Below the pieces are notes generated by a model. It was not told the origin of the DNA. It made no database searches and saw nothing but the letters and a program-made list of their open reading frames with translations. The position numbers and the translations under genes are program-made. A stretch of DNA of 64,000 nt from Aliidiomarina shirensis. GTDB taxonomy: Bacteria; Pseudomonadota; Gammaproteobacteria; Enterobacterales; Alteromonadaceae. Below are positions 55,764-64,000 of this stretch, piece after piece (positions within the stretch are counted from its first letter, which is position 1; each line of letters opens with the position of its first letter). The DNA lies in the NCBI RefSeq assembly GCF_003987345.1, contig NZ_PIPP01000003.1, forward strand, positions 186,001 through 250,000, written 5' to 3'.

Positions 55764-55778
55764 AGTAATTAAATTACA
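55764..55778. promoter_or_regulatory. HexR box 2
   Basis: AGTAATTAAATTACA differs from the first box only in its first base. The two are 60 bases apart, about six helical turns, on one DNA face. This one is 68 bases before the zwf start. Confidence 0.85.
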
Positions 55779-55846
55779 TTTAACTGTGATTTTGTTTTGT
55801 ATAGGTCTTTATTTAGGCCGTTTTTACGCATAGCCGCGAGGAACCA

Positions 55847-57322
55847 ATGACATCCACAACTGCCTGTTGCGATTTCATTTTATTTGGCACTTTAGGCGAT
55901 TTAGCACGCCGGAAGCTGTTGCCCGCCTTATACCAGCTTGAAAAAGCTGGGTTGTTGCACGCTACCACACGCATTTTCGGTGTTGCTCGCGATGAGATAG
56001 ATGCCCACACCTTTAAAGAAAAAGTTCACGCCAGCCTGATTCAGTTCGTGGGGAAAGAGAAAGTTGATAATGTGGTTTGGGAGCGCCTCGCGGAGCGCTT
56101 GCATTACTGCGGTTTTGAGCTCTCACAACTCAGCGATTACTCAATATTATCGGACGCATTGAAACCCAACAACGAACGCGCTTTGGTGAGCTACTTAGCT
56201 ACGCCACCGCAACTATTCGCTACCGTTTGTAAGGGGCTAAGCGAACAGCAGCTGATTTCGCCACATGCTCGCATCGTATTAGAAAAACCACTTGGCCACG
56301 ATTTAGAATCGTCTCGTGAGATTAACCAAGAGGTTGCCAAATACTTTGATGAATCGCAGATCTACCGTATCGATCATTATTTAGGTAAAGAAACGGTTCT
56401 CAACTTATTAGCATTACGCTTCGCGAACCCTATTTTTTCCGATCAATGGAGCCACAATTCAATTGATCATATTCAGATTACTGCTGCCGAGCAGGTGGGT
56501 GTTGAAGGGCGTTGGAGCTATTACGATGACGCGGGCCAGCTTCGCGACATGGTGCAAAATCATTTACTACAAGTACTTGCCCTAATCGCGATGGAACCAC
56601 CTACTCGCCTAGATGCCGAGAGTGTGCGTGCTGAAAAAATTAAAGTTCTGCGTTCCTTGCGCCCCATTAGTCATGACAATGTTCGCGAAGATACCGTGCG
56701 CGGACAATACGGCGCAGGCTTTGTTGGCGATAAACGCGTGCCTGGATACTTGGAAGAAGAGGGCGCTAAGCCGGCGAGTAAAACGGAAACCTTTGTAGCC
56801 ATCAAAGCGCACATCGATAACTGGCGCTGGTCGCACGTACCTTTCTACTTACGTACCGGCAAACGCATGGCCCAGAAACGTACTGAAATCGTCATTAGTT
56901 TTAAACCGCAACCGCATAATATATTTCATGAAACCATGAATGAGCTGCCGCCAAACCGCTTGATTATCCGCCTGCAACCCGATGAAGGTGTGGAAATTCA
57001 AATGATGAATAAGGTGCCTGGCTTAGGAAAGCAAATGCAGTTGAAACCAACAACTTTGGATTTGAGTTTCGATCAAACATTTGAGAATCAGCGCATTGCT
57101 GATGCTTATGAACGGTTATTGCTAGAAGCTATTCAAGGCAATCAGTATTTGTTCGTAGCGCGCGACGAAGTAGAACATGCGTGGCACTGGATTGATGGCA
57201 TTCGGAATGCATGGATACAAACCGGTGAAGAACCGAAAAGCTATCCCTCTGGCAGTTGGGGCCCAGCTTCATCGGTTACCCTAATCGCTCACGATGGCCG
57301 TGAATGGGATGATGACTTCTAA
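55847..57322 (+). CDS. zwf: Glucose-6-phosphate 1-dehydrogenase
   Basis: 491 residues. The N-terminal NADP-binding start is FILFGTLGDLARRKLLPALYQL; the substrate site is RIDHYLGKETV with its conserved Lys and His. Length is normal. It oxidises glucose 6-phosphate to 6-phosphogluconolactone, the entry to the Entner-Doudoroff route. GAGGA precedes the ATG. It is first gene of the zwf-pgl-edd run, divergent from hexR. Confidence 0.97.
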   Translation: MTSTTACCDFILFGTLGDLARRKLLPALYQLEKAGLLHATTRIFGVARDEIDAHTFKEKVHASLIQFVGKEKVDNVVWERLAERLHYCGFELSQLSDYSILSDALKPNNERALVSYLATPPQLFATVCKGLSEQQLISPHARIVLEKPLGHDLESSREINQEVAKYFDESQIYRIDHYLGKETVLNLLALRFANPIFSDQWSHNSIDHIQITAAEQVGVEGRWSYYDDAGQLRDMVQNHLLQVLALIAMEPPTRLDAESVRAEKIKVLRSLRPISHDNVREDTVRGQYGAGFVGDKRVPGYLEEEGAKPASKTETFVAIKAHIDNWRWSHVPFYLRTGKRMAQKRTEIVISFKPQPHNIFHETMNELPPNRLIIRLQPDEGVEIQMMNKVPGLGKQMQLKPTTLDLSFDQTFENQRIADAYERLLLEAIQGNQYLFVARDEVEHAWHWIDGIRNAWIQTGEEPKSYPSGSWGPASSVTLIAHDGREWDDDF

Positions 57323-57350
57323 GCGTTAAACGCACAAATGGCAACGAGTT

Positions 57351-58043
57351 ATGACTTTAAACATGAATAAATTTCAGCAAAGCGACACGCTCACCGAACG
57401 GTTAACACAACAGATTAGCCAAATACTTCTCGAAGCCGTTGCTGCGCGAGGCCACGGTTATTTGGTGGTTTCTGGTGGTCGCACGCCGATTCCATTCTTC
57501 CAGCAATTAGCTACCCAAGATTTACCGTGGGCTCAAATCACGGTTTTGCTTGCTGATGATCGGTGGCTGCCCGTGCAGCACGAAGCCAGCAACGAAGCGC
57601 TAGTGCATAAACACTTGCTACAGCACAAAGCTGCTAACGCAACATTTGTAAGTTTGTTAAGTGAGCATTCAACGCCAACCGAAGGCTTGGCTGAAGTTAA
57701 TAAACGGCTCGCAGCCTTACCTTGCTTTGATGCGGTAATTCTTGGCATGGGCGAGGATGGGCACACCGCTTCGCTATTTCCTGAAAGCCCACAATTAAAT
57801 GAAGGTATGACAACCACCAACCCGGCCGTAGCTATTACCCCAATACATGCACCTTTCGAGCGTATATCGCTAAGCAAAACCCGTTTATTGAATAGCCACG
57901 CGATCTTCTTTCACTTAGTGGGCGAAGCTAAAAAATCCATATTAGAGCAAGCGATGCAGCCAAACGCTATGTTGCCAGCAAGCGCTTTTCTACTGCAAAA
58001 CCAGGTACCCGTTACGGTAATGCTCGCCGTACCTGAGGAGTAA
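57351..58043 (+). CDS. pgl: 6-phosphogluconolactonase
   Basis: 230 residues. The DevB/SOL-type pattern is present: VSGGRTPIPFFQQLA, WAQITVLLADDRWLP, and FDAVILGMGEDGHTASLFP. It hydrolyses 6-phosphogluconolactone to 6-phosphogluconate. It lies 28 bases after zwf and four before edd, whose ribosome site (GAGGAG) sits in the end of this gene. A second in-frame ATG four codons on has no ribosome site. Confidence 0.95.
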   Translation: MTLNMNKFQQSDTLTERLTQQISQILLEAVAARGHGYLVVSGGRTPIPFFQQLATQDLPWAQITVLLADDRWLPVQHEASNEALVHKHLLQHKAANATFVSLLSEHSTPTEGLAEVNKRLAALPCFDAVILGMGEDGHTASLFPESPQLNEGMTTTNPAVAITPIHAPFERISLSKTRLLNSHAIFFHLVGEAKKSILEQAMQPNAMLPASAFLLQNQVPVTVMLAVPEE

Positions 58044-58046
58044 ATA

Positions 58047-59861
58047 ATGCATAGTGTAATTGAACAAGTAACCCAACGAATTGAAGCGCGCAGTAGCCAA
58101 GAGCGGCAACGCTATTTAGAGCGCATGCAGAAAGCGCGGCACAAAGGCCCGCATCGTGGGGCGCTATCCTGTGGCAACCTGGCTCATGGTTTTGCCGCTT
58201 GTGGAAAAGATGATAAAGGAAACCTGCGTAGCTTAACGCGCGCAAATATCGGCATCATTACCTCGTACAACGATATGCTTTCAGCACATCAACCTTACGA
58301 AAACTACCCTGAGCAGTTAAAACAAGCCATTCGCGAAGTAGGTAGTGTGGCTCAAGTTGCCGGAGGTGTTCCCGCCATGTGCGATGGCGTTACACAGGGT
58401 CAACCGGGCATGGAGCTAAGCTTACTAAGCCGTGATGTGATTGCGATGGCGGCAGCTGTTGGGCTATCGCATAATATGTTTGATGGCGGTTTAATCCTCG
58501 GTATTTGCGATAAAATCGTACCCGGATTATTAATCGCAGCCCTTAGTTTTGGGCACCTACCGTTTGTATTTGTGCCCGCAGGCCCGATGCCATCAGGGAT
58601 CACTAATAAAGAAAAAGCCCGCGTGCGCGAACTTTATGCCGAAGGCAAAGTAAGCAAAGCTGAGCTGCTGGACGCGGAAGCGGCTTCATATCATAGCGCT
58701 GGCACCTGCACTTTCTATGGCACGGCCAATTCTAACCAGCTGGTAGTAGAGATGATGGGGTTACAACTTCCTGGCTCCTCGTTCGTGCATCCGGGCACAC
58801 CATTGCGGCAAGCACTCACGCGAGTAGCGGGGCAACAAGTAACTCGCATTACCGAGCTAAGCTCCGATTATACGCCTATTGCTGAAATCGTGAATGCTAA
58901 AAGTATTGTGAACGGTATTGTTGGCTTACTGGCTACTGGCGGCTCTACCAACCACACCATGCATTTAATTGCTGTAGCGCGCGCAGCAGGATATTTAGTG
59001 AACTGGGATGATTTCACTGATTTATCGGCGGTAACACCTTTAGTAACGCGCATTTATCCGAATGGCGATGCTGATATTAACCACTTCCAACGTGCGGGTG
59101 GTATGGCTTATTTAGTGCATACTTTGCTCGAAGCTGGCCTGCTGCATGACGATGTGAAAACCGTTGCTGGTGATGGTTTAACGCGATACACCAAGCGCCC
59201 TGAATTGCAGGGCGATAAAGTAGTTTGGCTTGATGGGCCCACGGAATCACTTGATGAAAGTGTATTGCGTAGTGCACGAACTCCATTTAGCGACCACGGC
59301 GGCTTAGCAGTGCTTTCTGGCAATTTAGGCCGAGCGGTTATGAAAACCTCAGCAATTCCTGAGGGAACAGAAAGCATCACCGCCCCTGCCGTAGTGCTAT
59401 CGAGCCAACACGAATTAGATCGCGCATTTCAAGCCGGAGAGTTAAATAAAGATTGCGTGGTGGTGGTTCGTTTTCAGGGGCCTAAAGCCATTGGTATGCC
59501 TGAACTACACAAGCTCACCCCACCCTTAGGCGTGTTGCAGAAGCGAGGTTATAAAGTAGCATTGGTTACCGATGGCAGAATGTCGGGCGCATCGGGTAAA
59601 GTTCCGGCGGCCATCCATGTTACGCCTGAAGCGGTTGATGGCGGTTTAATCGCGAAAGTTCAAGATGGGGATTTAATCAAATTAGATGCTGAGAACGGTA
59701 TTTTGAGCATATTAGTTGATGAGAAAACCCTTGCCCAACGCGAAGCAGCCACCATTGATTTAACCGATAGCCATGAAGGCATGGGCCGAGAATTATTTGC
59801 CTCGCTGCGCAGCCAGTTTAGTGGTGCGGAATCCGGTGCTTGTTCACTTTTCGATAAATAA
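58047..59861 (+). CDS. edd: Phosphogluconate dehydratase
   Basis: 604 residues, IlvD/Edd family with a [4Fe-4S] cluster. Conserved segments are [65 protein letters not shown] and [10 protein letters not shown], with the C-terminal [12 protein letters not shown]. Length and the YE...YP N-terminus distinguish it from dihydroxy-acid dehydratase. It converts 6-phosphogluconate to KDPG. It is four bases after pgl. Confidence 0.97.
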   Translation: MHSVIEQVTQRIEARSSQERQRYLERMQKARHKGPHRGALSCGNLAHGFAACGKDDKGNLRSLTRANIGIITSYNDMLSAHQPYENYPEQLKQAIREVGSVAQVAGGVPAMCDGVTQGQPGMELSLLSRDVIAMAAAVGLSHNMFDGGLILGICDKIVPGLLIAALSFGHLPFVFVPAGPMPSGITNKEKARVRELYAEGKVSKAELLDAEAASYHSAGTCTFYGTANSNQLVVEMMGLQLPGSSFVHPGTPLRQALTRVAGQQVTRITELSSDYTPIAEIVNAKSIVNGIVGLLATGGSTNHTMHLIAVARAAGYLVNWDDFTDLSAVTPLVTRIYPNGDADINHFQRAGGMAYLVHTLLEAGLLHDDVKTVAGDGLTRYTKRPELQGDKVVWLDGPTESLDESVLRSARTPFSDHGGLAVLSGNLGRAVMKTSAIPEGTESITAPAVVLSSQHELDRAFQAGELNKDCVVVVRFQGPKAIGMPELHKLTPPLGVLQKRGYKVALVTDGRMSGASGKVPAAIHVTPEAVDGGLIAKVQDGDLIKLDAENGILSILVDEKTLAQREAATIDLTDSHEGMGRELFASLRSQFSGAESGACSLFDK

Positions 59862-59924
59862 ACAACAACGCTTTTAAAGTATTATTAAATTAGCGATCAG
59901 AAAAATAATAAGAGAAACCTATTT

Positions 59925-60923
59925 ATGGTTAACAACAACGAGCAGTTCAATACGAATACGCACGCAGTAGTGGCCGATATTGGTGGCACTAACGCTCGAT
60001 TTAGCAGAATTAACCTCGCCACATTTGAGCTCGATCGTATTCAGGTGTTTCCCTGTGCCGATTTCCCAACACTAACCGATGTAATGGCGGCCTACAGCCA
60101 AGAGCAAGATGTTCCGTTGGAACATGTAGCGATTGCGATCGCCTGTCCGGTAGATTCCGATGAAATTAACATGACCAATCACCATTGGCAGTTTTCGATT
60201 CGGAATGTGCGCAAAATGATGAAGTTGAAAACCTTTGTGGTGCTGAATGATTTTGCTGCAGCTGCGATGAGTATCGTTACTCTGAAGCCAAGTGAATTGA
60301 AACAAATAGGTGGGGGCAAAATTAAACCCAAAGCACCGAAGGCGATTTTGGGTGCCGGCACCGGGCTTGGTGTCGGCCATTTAGTGACATTGCCTAACGG
60401 CACCGTAATGCCGCTGCCCGGCGAAGGCGGGCACGTAGATTGGGCGCCCACAAATGAAAAAGAATGGGCCGTGCACCGCTTTATTCATAATCGCTTTGGC
60501 CGAGTTTCCGCTGAGCGCATTCTTTCTGGGCCTGGTTTAGAAACTCTGTATTTGGCGTTGGCTGACTATCACGGCCGCAATGTTGCTCCGTTGAGCGCTG
60601 CTAAAATTGGCCAACGTGCGCTAAGCGGAAATGATACGTTGGCGCTAGAAACAGTAAACCAGTTTTTCGAAAGCCTCGGGTGCTTCGCTGGTAATTTGGC
60701 TTTGAACTTAAACACCTATGGCGGTGTGTATATAGCTGGTGGCGTGGTGCCAAAGCTATTAAACCTGATGGCCACCTCTAATTTTCGGGCAAGGTTCGAA
60801 CACAAAGGGCGCTTTTGTAAAGTGGCCGAAGCCATTCCGTGCTTTGTGATTACTGCTGAATATGCCGGCTTGCGTGGGGTTGGCCAATATTTAAAACAAA
60901 CCATCGAACAACAGAGTTCTTAA
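59925..60923 (+). CDS. glk: Glucokinase
   Basis: 332 residues. The ROK-unrelated bacterial Glk fold: VVADIGGTNARFSRI (ATP site), FVVLNDFAAAAMSI, AILGAGTGLGVGHLV and PGEGGHVDWAP. It phosphorylates glucose with ATP, making the substrate of Zwf. It lies 63 bases after edd and is followed by eda, so internal glucose from the GH1, GH3 and transporter genes enters the pathway here. Confidence 0.95.
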   Translation: MVNNNEQFNTNTHAVVADIGGTNARFSRINLATFELDRIQVFPCADFPTLTDVMAAYSQEQDVPLEHVAIAIACPVDSDEINMTNHHWQFSIRNVRKMMKLKTFVVLNDFAAAAMSIVTLKPSELKQIGGGKIKPKAPKAILGAGTGLGVGHLVTLPNGTVMPLPGEGGHVDWAPTNEKEWAVHRFIHNRFGRVSAERILSGPGLETLYLALADYHGRNVAPLSAAKIGQRALSGNDTLALETVNQFFESLGCFAGNLALNLNTYGGVYIAGGVVPKLLNLMATSNFRARFEHKGRFCKVAEAIPCFVITAEYAGLRGVGQYLKQTIEQQSS

Positions 60924-60936
60924 CTAAGGAACACTT

Positions 60937-61581
60937 ATGAGCTTCCCGAATTGGCATTTAACGCCAGCCCATATATTTCAGCTAACACCCGTAGTGCCGG
61001 TAATGGTAATCGATTCGCTCGACGATGCCCTTCCAATGGCGAAGGCCTTACTGGAGGCCAATATATCCTTGTTCGAAGTAACGCTGCGCACCCCTGTTGC
61101 ACTAGAAGCTATTCAATTACTGCGGGAAGCTTTCCCCAATGCGGTAGTGGGCGCGGGTACCGTAACCACACCGGCAGAATTGAACGCCGCTCGTGATGCT
61201 GGCGCCCAATTTGCTATTAGCCCAGGCATTACAACGAACCTGTTAGAAGTCGGACGCAACGGAGATATTCCATTGATACCGGGCGTAGCAAGTATATCTG
61301 AGCTCATGCTCGCAAAAGAAATGGGCTATGATCACCTTAAGTTTTTCCCTGCCGAAGCTGCAGGCGGGTGTGCCATGCTTAAATCGATTGCCGGTCCATT
61401 CCCAAACATCACATTTTGCCCAACCGGTGGTATTCACCAGGGTAATTACCTTGAATACTTGGCGTTAGCAAACGTAGCCTGTGTTGGCGGTTCGTGGATC
61501 TTGCCAAAAACTGCAATACAAGATAAAGATTGGGAGCAAATTAAGAAATTAGCGCAAAAAGCTATTGCTGATCGCAACTAA
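60937..61581 (+). CDS. eda: 2-keto-3-deoxy-6-phosphogluconate aldolase
   Basis: 214 residues, class I aldolase barrel. The catalytic Glu is in LFEVTLRTPVALEAI and the Schiff-base Lys in YDHLKFFPAEAAGG; VVGAGTVTTPAEL and FCPTGGI are also typical. It splits KDPG to pyruvate and glyceraldehyde 3-phosphate, which then passes to Gap. It lies 13 bases after glk and closes the operon. Confidence 0.97.
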   Translation: MSFPNWHLTPAHIFQLTPVVPVMVIDSLDDALPMAKALLEANISLFEVTLRTPVALEAIQLLREAFPNAVVGAGTVTTPAELNAARDAGAQFAISPGITTNLLEVGRNGDIPLIPGVASISELMLAKEMGYDHLKFFPAEAAGGCAMLKSIAGPFPNITFCPTGGIHQGNYLEYLALANVACVGGSWILPKTAIQDKDWEQIKKLAQKAIADRN

Positions 61582-61634
61582 GCAAACTGGCGTATAATTC
61601 GAATATCCATAAAACCGACAAGGTTACACTCCCT

Positions 61635-62702
61635 ATGTTGAAGCAAAAACCATCCGCGTTACCTTTGCGATATGCCGTTATTATTGGAGCCGTAGGCGGG
61701 CTTGGCGCTTTATTATTTGCTGTTGCCGGTGGCCTTGGCCAATCATCGGTAACCGCGCAAGATTTTGTAAACTTACAAGAAGGCAATAATCCCCACCTTG
61801 GTTTTCGCCGAGCGCACGCAAAAGGTTTCTGTATTGCCGGTGAGTTTGTGAGTAATGGCTCACTACAACCTTATTCGATTGCGCCGCAGTTTGCGGCCAC
61901 CTCGACACCTTTTGTTGGCCGTATTTCCATTGCTGGTAATAACCCTACAGCACCTGATTTAAATGCGCCGGTGCGGAGTTTAGCACTCAGCTTTGGTGCA
62001 GGTAGCAGCCGCTGGCTTACCGCCATGAACACGCCACCGGTTATGGCGGTAGGAACTCCAGAAGCGTTTTATCAACAGATACAAGCACTCTCTCCCGATC
62101 CCGAAACAGGCGAACGGAACCCGGAACGCATTCAGGCTTTTTTTGCTACGCACCCGGAAACGCAAACTTTCCGCAATTGGCAAGCCGGCTATACACCTAC
62201 CGCGAGTTTTGCCAGCGAGATTTATCACAGTATCAATGCGTTTTACTTAATCAATGAAAATGGCGATCGCCAAGCCGTGCGCTGGGCAGCTATGCCTACC
62301 ATAAGCAGCAATGAAGAACTCGATAGTGAAAATGTGAATGCCTTGCAAAATGAGTTCTTTGCGCGCGTTGAAGCGCAGCCCGTTGCGTTTGATTTAACCT
62401 TCACGTTCGCCAATGATTCCGATGATGAAACCAACCCTACGGTGCTTTGGCCTGAAGATCGCCAACAGGTAGTGGCGGGCCAAATTGTGGTGCACCAAGC
62501 AATGCCGGAAAACGAAGGCAACTGTAACGAAATTAACTTCGATCCGTTAGTGTTGCCAAAAGGTATGGCGGCTACCGCCGACCCTATTCTCCGCGCTCGT
62601 TCGGCTGCGTATGCTGAATCATATCGCCGCCGTGCTCGAGAGCATTTTTTGAATAGCTCTCTGCAACCCTCACCACAGAAAGAATCGGAGAATAGCCAAT
62701 GA
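61635..62702 (+). CDS. Catalase-family peroxidase (SrpA-like), membrane-anchored
   Basis: 355 residues. One N-terminal helix (AVIIGAVGGLGALLFAVAGG) acts as signal or anchor. The small catalase-like fold follows: GFRRAHAKGFCIAGEF with the distal His, STPFVGRISIAGNNPTAPD, and a Tyr-bearing C-terminus (RARSAAYAESYRRRAREH). Members use heme and reduce peroxides rather than show true catalase turnover. The end overlaps the cytochrome b561 gene by four bases, suggesting an electron donor. Confidence 0.9.
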   Translation: MLKQKPSALPLRYAVIIGAVGGLGALLFAVAGGLGQSSVTAQDFVNLQEGNNPHLGFRRAHAKGFCIAGEFVSNGSLQPYSIAPQFAATSTPFVGRISIAGNNPTAPDLNAPVRSLALSFGAGSSRWLTAMNTPPVMAVGTPEAFYQQIQALSPDPETGERNPERIQAFFATHPETQTFRNWQAGYTPTASFASEIYHSINAFYLINENGDRQAVRWAAMPTISSNEELDSENVNALQNEFFARVEAQPVAFDLTFTFANDSDDETNPTVLWPEDRQQVVAGQIVVHQAMPENEGNCNEINFDPLVLPKGMAATADPILRARSAAYAESYRRRAREHFLNSSLQPSPQKESENSQ

Positions 62703-63235
62703 GCCAGCCAACTACATATAACCTGAGTGCGCGCGTTATGCATTGGGGCATGGCCTTTTTGCTGTTTTCCATGTTGTTTGCCGGCCTTGCCATGGTGCAA
62801 AGCTTACAGCCTTGGCATTTAACCCTGCTTGGTTTGCATAAATCGTTTGGGGTTATTGCTCTTATTGCGGTTATGGTTCGCCTTATTATTCGGCTGCGCA
62901 CCGCCACACCAGCTATGCCCGATAGTATTCCAGCATTACAAAAACGTATTGCTCATGCTTCCCATTGGCTTCTATATGCAGCTATGTTCGCTATGCCGTT
63001 AAGTGGCTACTTTATGCAAAATGCGGCTGGCCGGCCGGTTGCGGTATTTGATTTGTTCACCTTGCCGGCGGTTATGCCGGTGAGCTTGCCGTTGTATGGT
63101 TTCTTCCGTGAAGTACATGCACTTGTTGCTTGGGCATTAATTGCGCTAGTGTTAGTGCATATTGCAGCAGCGCTACATCATGGTTTAGTGAAACGCGATG
63201 GTGTGCTGCAAAGCATGACCGGAAGAAAAAAATAA
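62699..63235 (+). CDS. Cytochrome b561
   Basis: 178 residues with four membrane helices and heme-ligand His residues (RVMHWGMAFLLF, LGLHKSFGVIAL, AHASHWLLYAAMFAMPLSGYFM, EVHALVAWALIALVLVHIAAALHH). It fits the bacterial YodB/CybB b561 family, which moves electrons from quinol. The ATGA overlap with the peroxidase suggests it supplies electrons to the periplasmic heme enzyme. This link is inferred from gene order. Confidence 0.93.
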   Translation: MSQPTTYNLSARVMHWGMAFLLFSMLFAGLAMVQSLQPWHLTLLGLHKSFGVIALIAVMVRLIIRLRTATPAMPDSIPALQKRIAHASHWLLYAAMFAMPLSGYFMQNAAGRPVAVFDLFTLPAVMPVSLPLYGFFREVHALVAWALIALVLVHIAAALHHGLVKRDGVLQSMTGRKK

Positions 63236-63251
63236 TAACGAGGGCCCTGCT

Positions 63252-64000
63252 TTGAAATACAAACTATTGAAGAAAACCCGCTTAACGCTAGCCTTACTGC
63301 TCGCGAGCAGCTTATTTACTGCCACGGCTTGTGCGGCATCTAGCCAAGCTTTTAACGAAAGTGAGTACACACCAACTCAGGGCCGCGTAATCAACTCGGC
63401 TAACGAATTTGCAGTGTTGCCACACCGTGATCGCATAGCGCCAGAAAACGCAATGTTGAGTGAACGCTTAGATACCTTGCTGCCAGAATTAATGGAAAGC
63501 GCCAACATTGATATGTGGCTCGTGATTAACCGCGAGTATGCCGAAGATCCTGTTTATTTCAGCTTAGTTCCTCAGCCTACTTTTGCGGCGCGCCGCACCA
63601 CCATGTTGGTATTCAATAAATTGGCCGATGGCAGTGTCGAACGCCTTTCGGTGAATACGTATCCGTTAGGTGGGCCTTATGAATCGGCATGGTCGGGCGG
63701 TGATCTTGATGAGCAATGGGCCGCGTTAGCCGAGCTGATTGTTGCCAAAAACCCTGAACGTATCGGTATTAATGTTTCAAAACATTGGCCAGAGGCCGAT
63801 GGCCTCACCCAAGGTATGCACGATCGGCTAACCGAAGTGTTACCGAGCACCCTGCAAAACCGATTAGTGCCAGCCGAAGATTTAGTAGTACGTTGGTTAG
63901 AAACGCGCAGCGAAGCTGAGCTTGATGCTTTTGCACATGCAGTTGCTCTAGCCCGCGGCGTAATTGCCGAAGCATTTAGTTCAGCTGTAGTTACCCCAGG
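63252..64000 (+). CDS. Exported M24-family peptidase, Xaa-Pro aminopeptidase-like (partial)
   Basis: The first 249 codons are in the window; the catalytic domain lies beyond the right edge. It starts at TTG behind GAGGG. A signal peptide (LTLALLLASSLFTATACAA) leads to a creatinase-type N-terminal domain with ERLDTLLPELMESANIDMWL, ARRTTMLVF and VRWLETRSEAELDAFAHAV, the helix just before an M24 domain. No metal-binding residue is yet visible, so activity cannot be judged. Confidence 0.83.
   Translation, partial: MKYKLLKKTRLTLALLLASSLFTATACAASSQAFNESEYTPTQGRVINSANEFAVLPHRDRIAPENAMLSERLDTLLPELMESANIDMWLVINREYAEDPVYFSLVPQPTFAARRTTMLVFNKLADGSVERLSVNTYPLGGPYESAWSGGDLDEQWAALAELIVAKNPERIGINVSKHWPEADGLTQGMHDRLTEVLPSTLQNRLVPAEDLVVRWLETRSEAELDAFAHAVALARGVIAEAFSSAVVTP

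Noticed and set aside
1-64000. CRISPR arrays, tRNA/rRNA genes, insertion sequences or prophage
   Set aside because: No regularly spaced repeats, tRNA-like clover sequences, transposase or phage structural motifs were noticed by reading; a dedicated scan was not possible.

Overview
The window reads as chromosomal DNA of an aerobic, probably marine gammaproteobacterium of the Alteromonadales/Idiomarinaceae type. The reasons are a TonB-dependent receptor with GH16/GH3/GH1 laminarin genes, a HexR-controlled Entner-Doudoroff cluster, several c-di-GMP proteins and an NptA-type phosphate transporter. This is judged from protein family content and dense, short-spaced operons; the genus cannot be fixed from the sequence alone. 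No rRNA, tRNA, insertion sequence, prophage or CRISPR array was seen.

Layout. 1-2.3 kb: left-facing metal efflux genes (partial CusB-like adaptor, TolC-like outer-membrane factor, Cys/His-rich metal protein). 2.3-10.1 kb: housekeeping and stress genes (secreted MsrA, DJ-1/PfpI protein, fasciclin protein, lipoprotein esterase, Na/Pi cotransporter, GGDEF protein, thioesterase). A near-consensus Pho box lies between the esterase and the phosphate transporter. 10.1-19.3 kb: one left-facing run of nine genes encoding an apparent energised envelope machine. It has a TolQ/MotA-type channel, two TolR-like membrane stalks that carry von Willebrand A domains, a PEGA plus SUMF1-fold protein, a PEGA-like repeat protein, a lipoprotein, a secreted protein, a 38-residue membrane peptide and a HEWFH zincin-like protein. 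This is the best candidate for an undescribed system. 19.7-25.8 kb: sufBCDS-sufA-sufT-sufE behind a promoter overlapped by an IscR type-1-like site. 26-40.2 kb: Mpo1-like protein, cold-shock protein, EAL-CBS-GGDEF protein, three consecutive ~200-residue membrane proteins with a YozG-like regulator, a START protein, a methyltransferase-HNH fusion, an M23 peptidase, a TPR-GGDEF protein and a membrane-anchored winged-helix regulator.

40.3-61.6 kb is a beta-glucan catabolic island. A LacI regulator, GPH-type transporter and GH1 beta-glucosidase face left; a FucP/GluP-type sugar transporter and GH3 beta-glucosidase face right; GH16 laminarinase and a TonB-dependent receptor face left. Two LacI-type operators share the core TGAAAGCGCTTTCA, and one of them is the centre of a perfect 36-bp palindrome. 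Directly beside it lie gap, hexR, zwf, pgl, edd, glk and eda, with two HexR boxes between hexR and zwf. Together these could take laminarin outside the cell to glucose and then to pyruvate plus glyceraldehyde 3-phosphate. The window closes with a catalase-family peroxidase, a cytochrome b561 and a truncated M24 peptidase.

Starts were moved from the longest reading frame when a Shine-Dalgarno sequence, signal peptide or operon overlap favoured an internal codon; this is stated entry by entry. Family names come from recognised motifs, not database searches.
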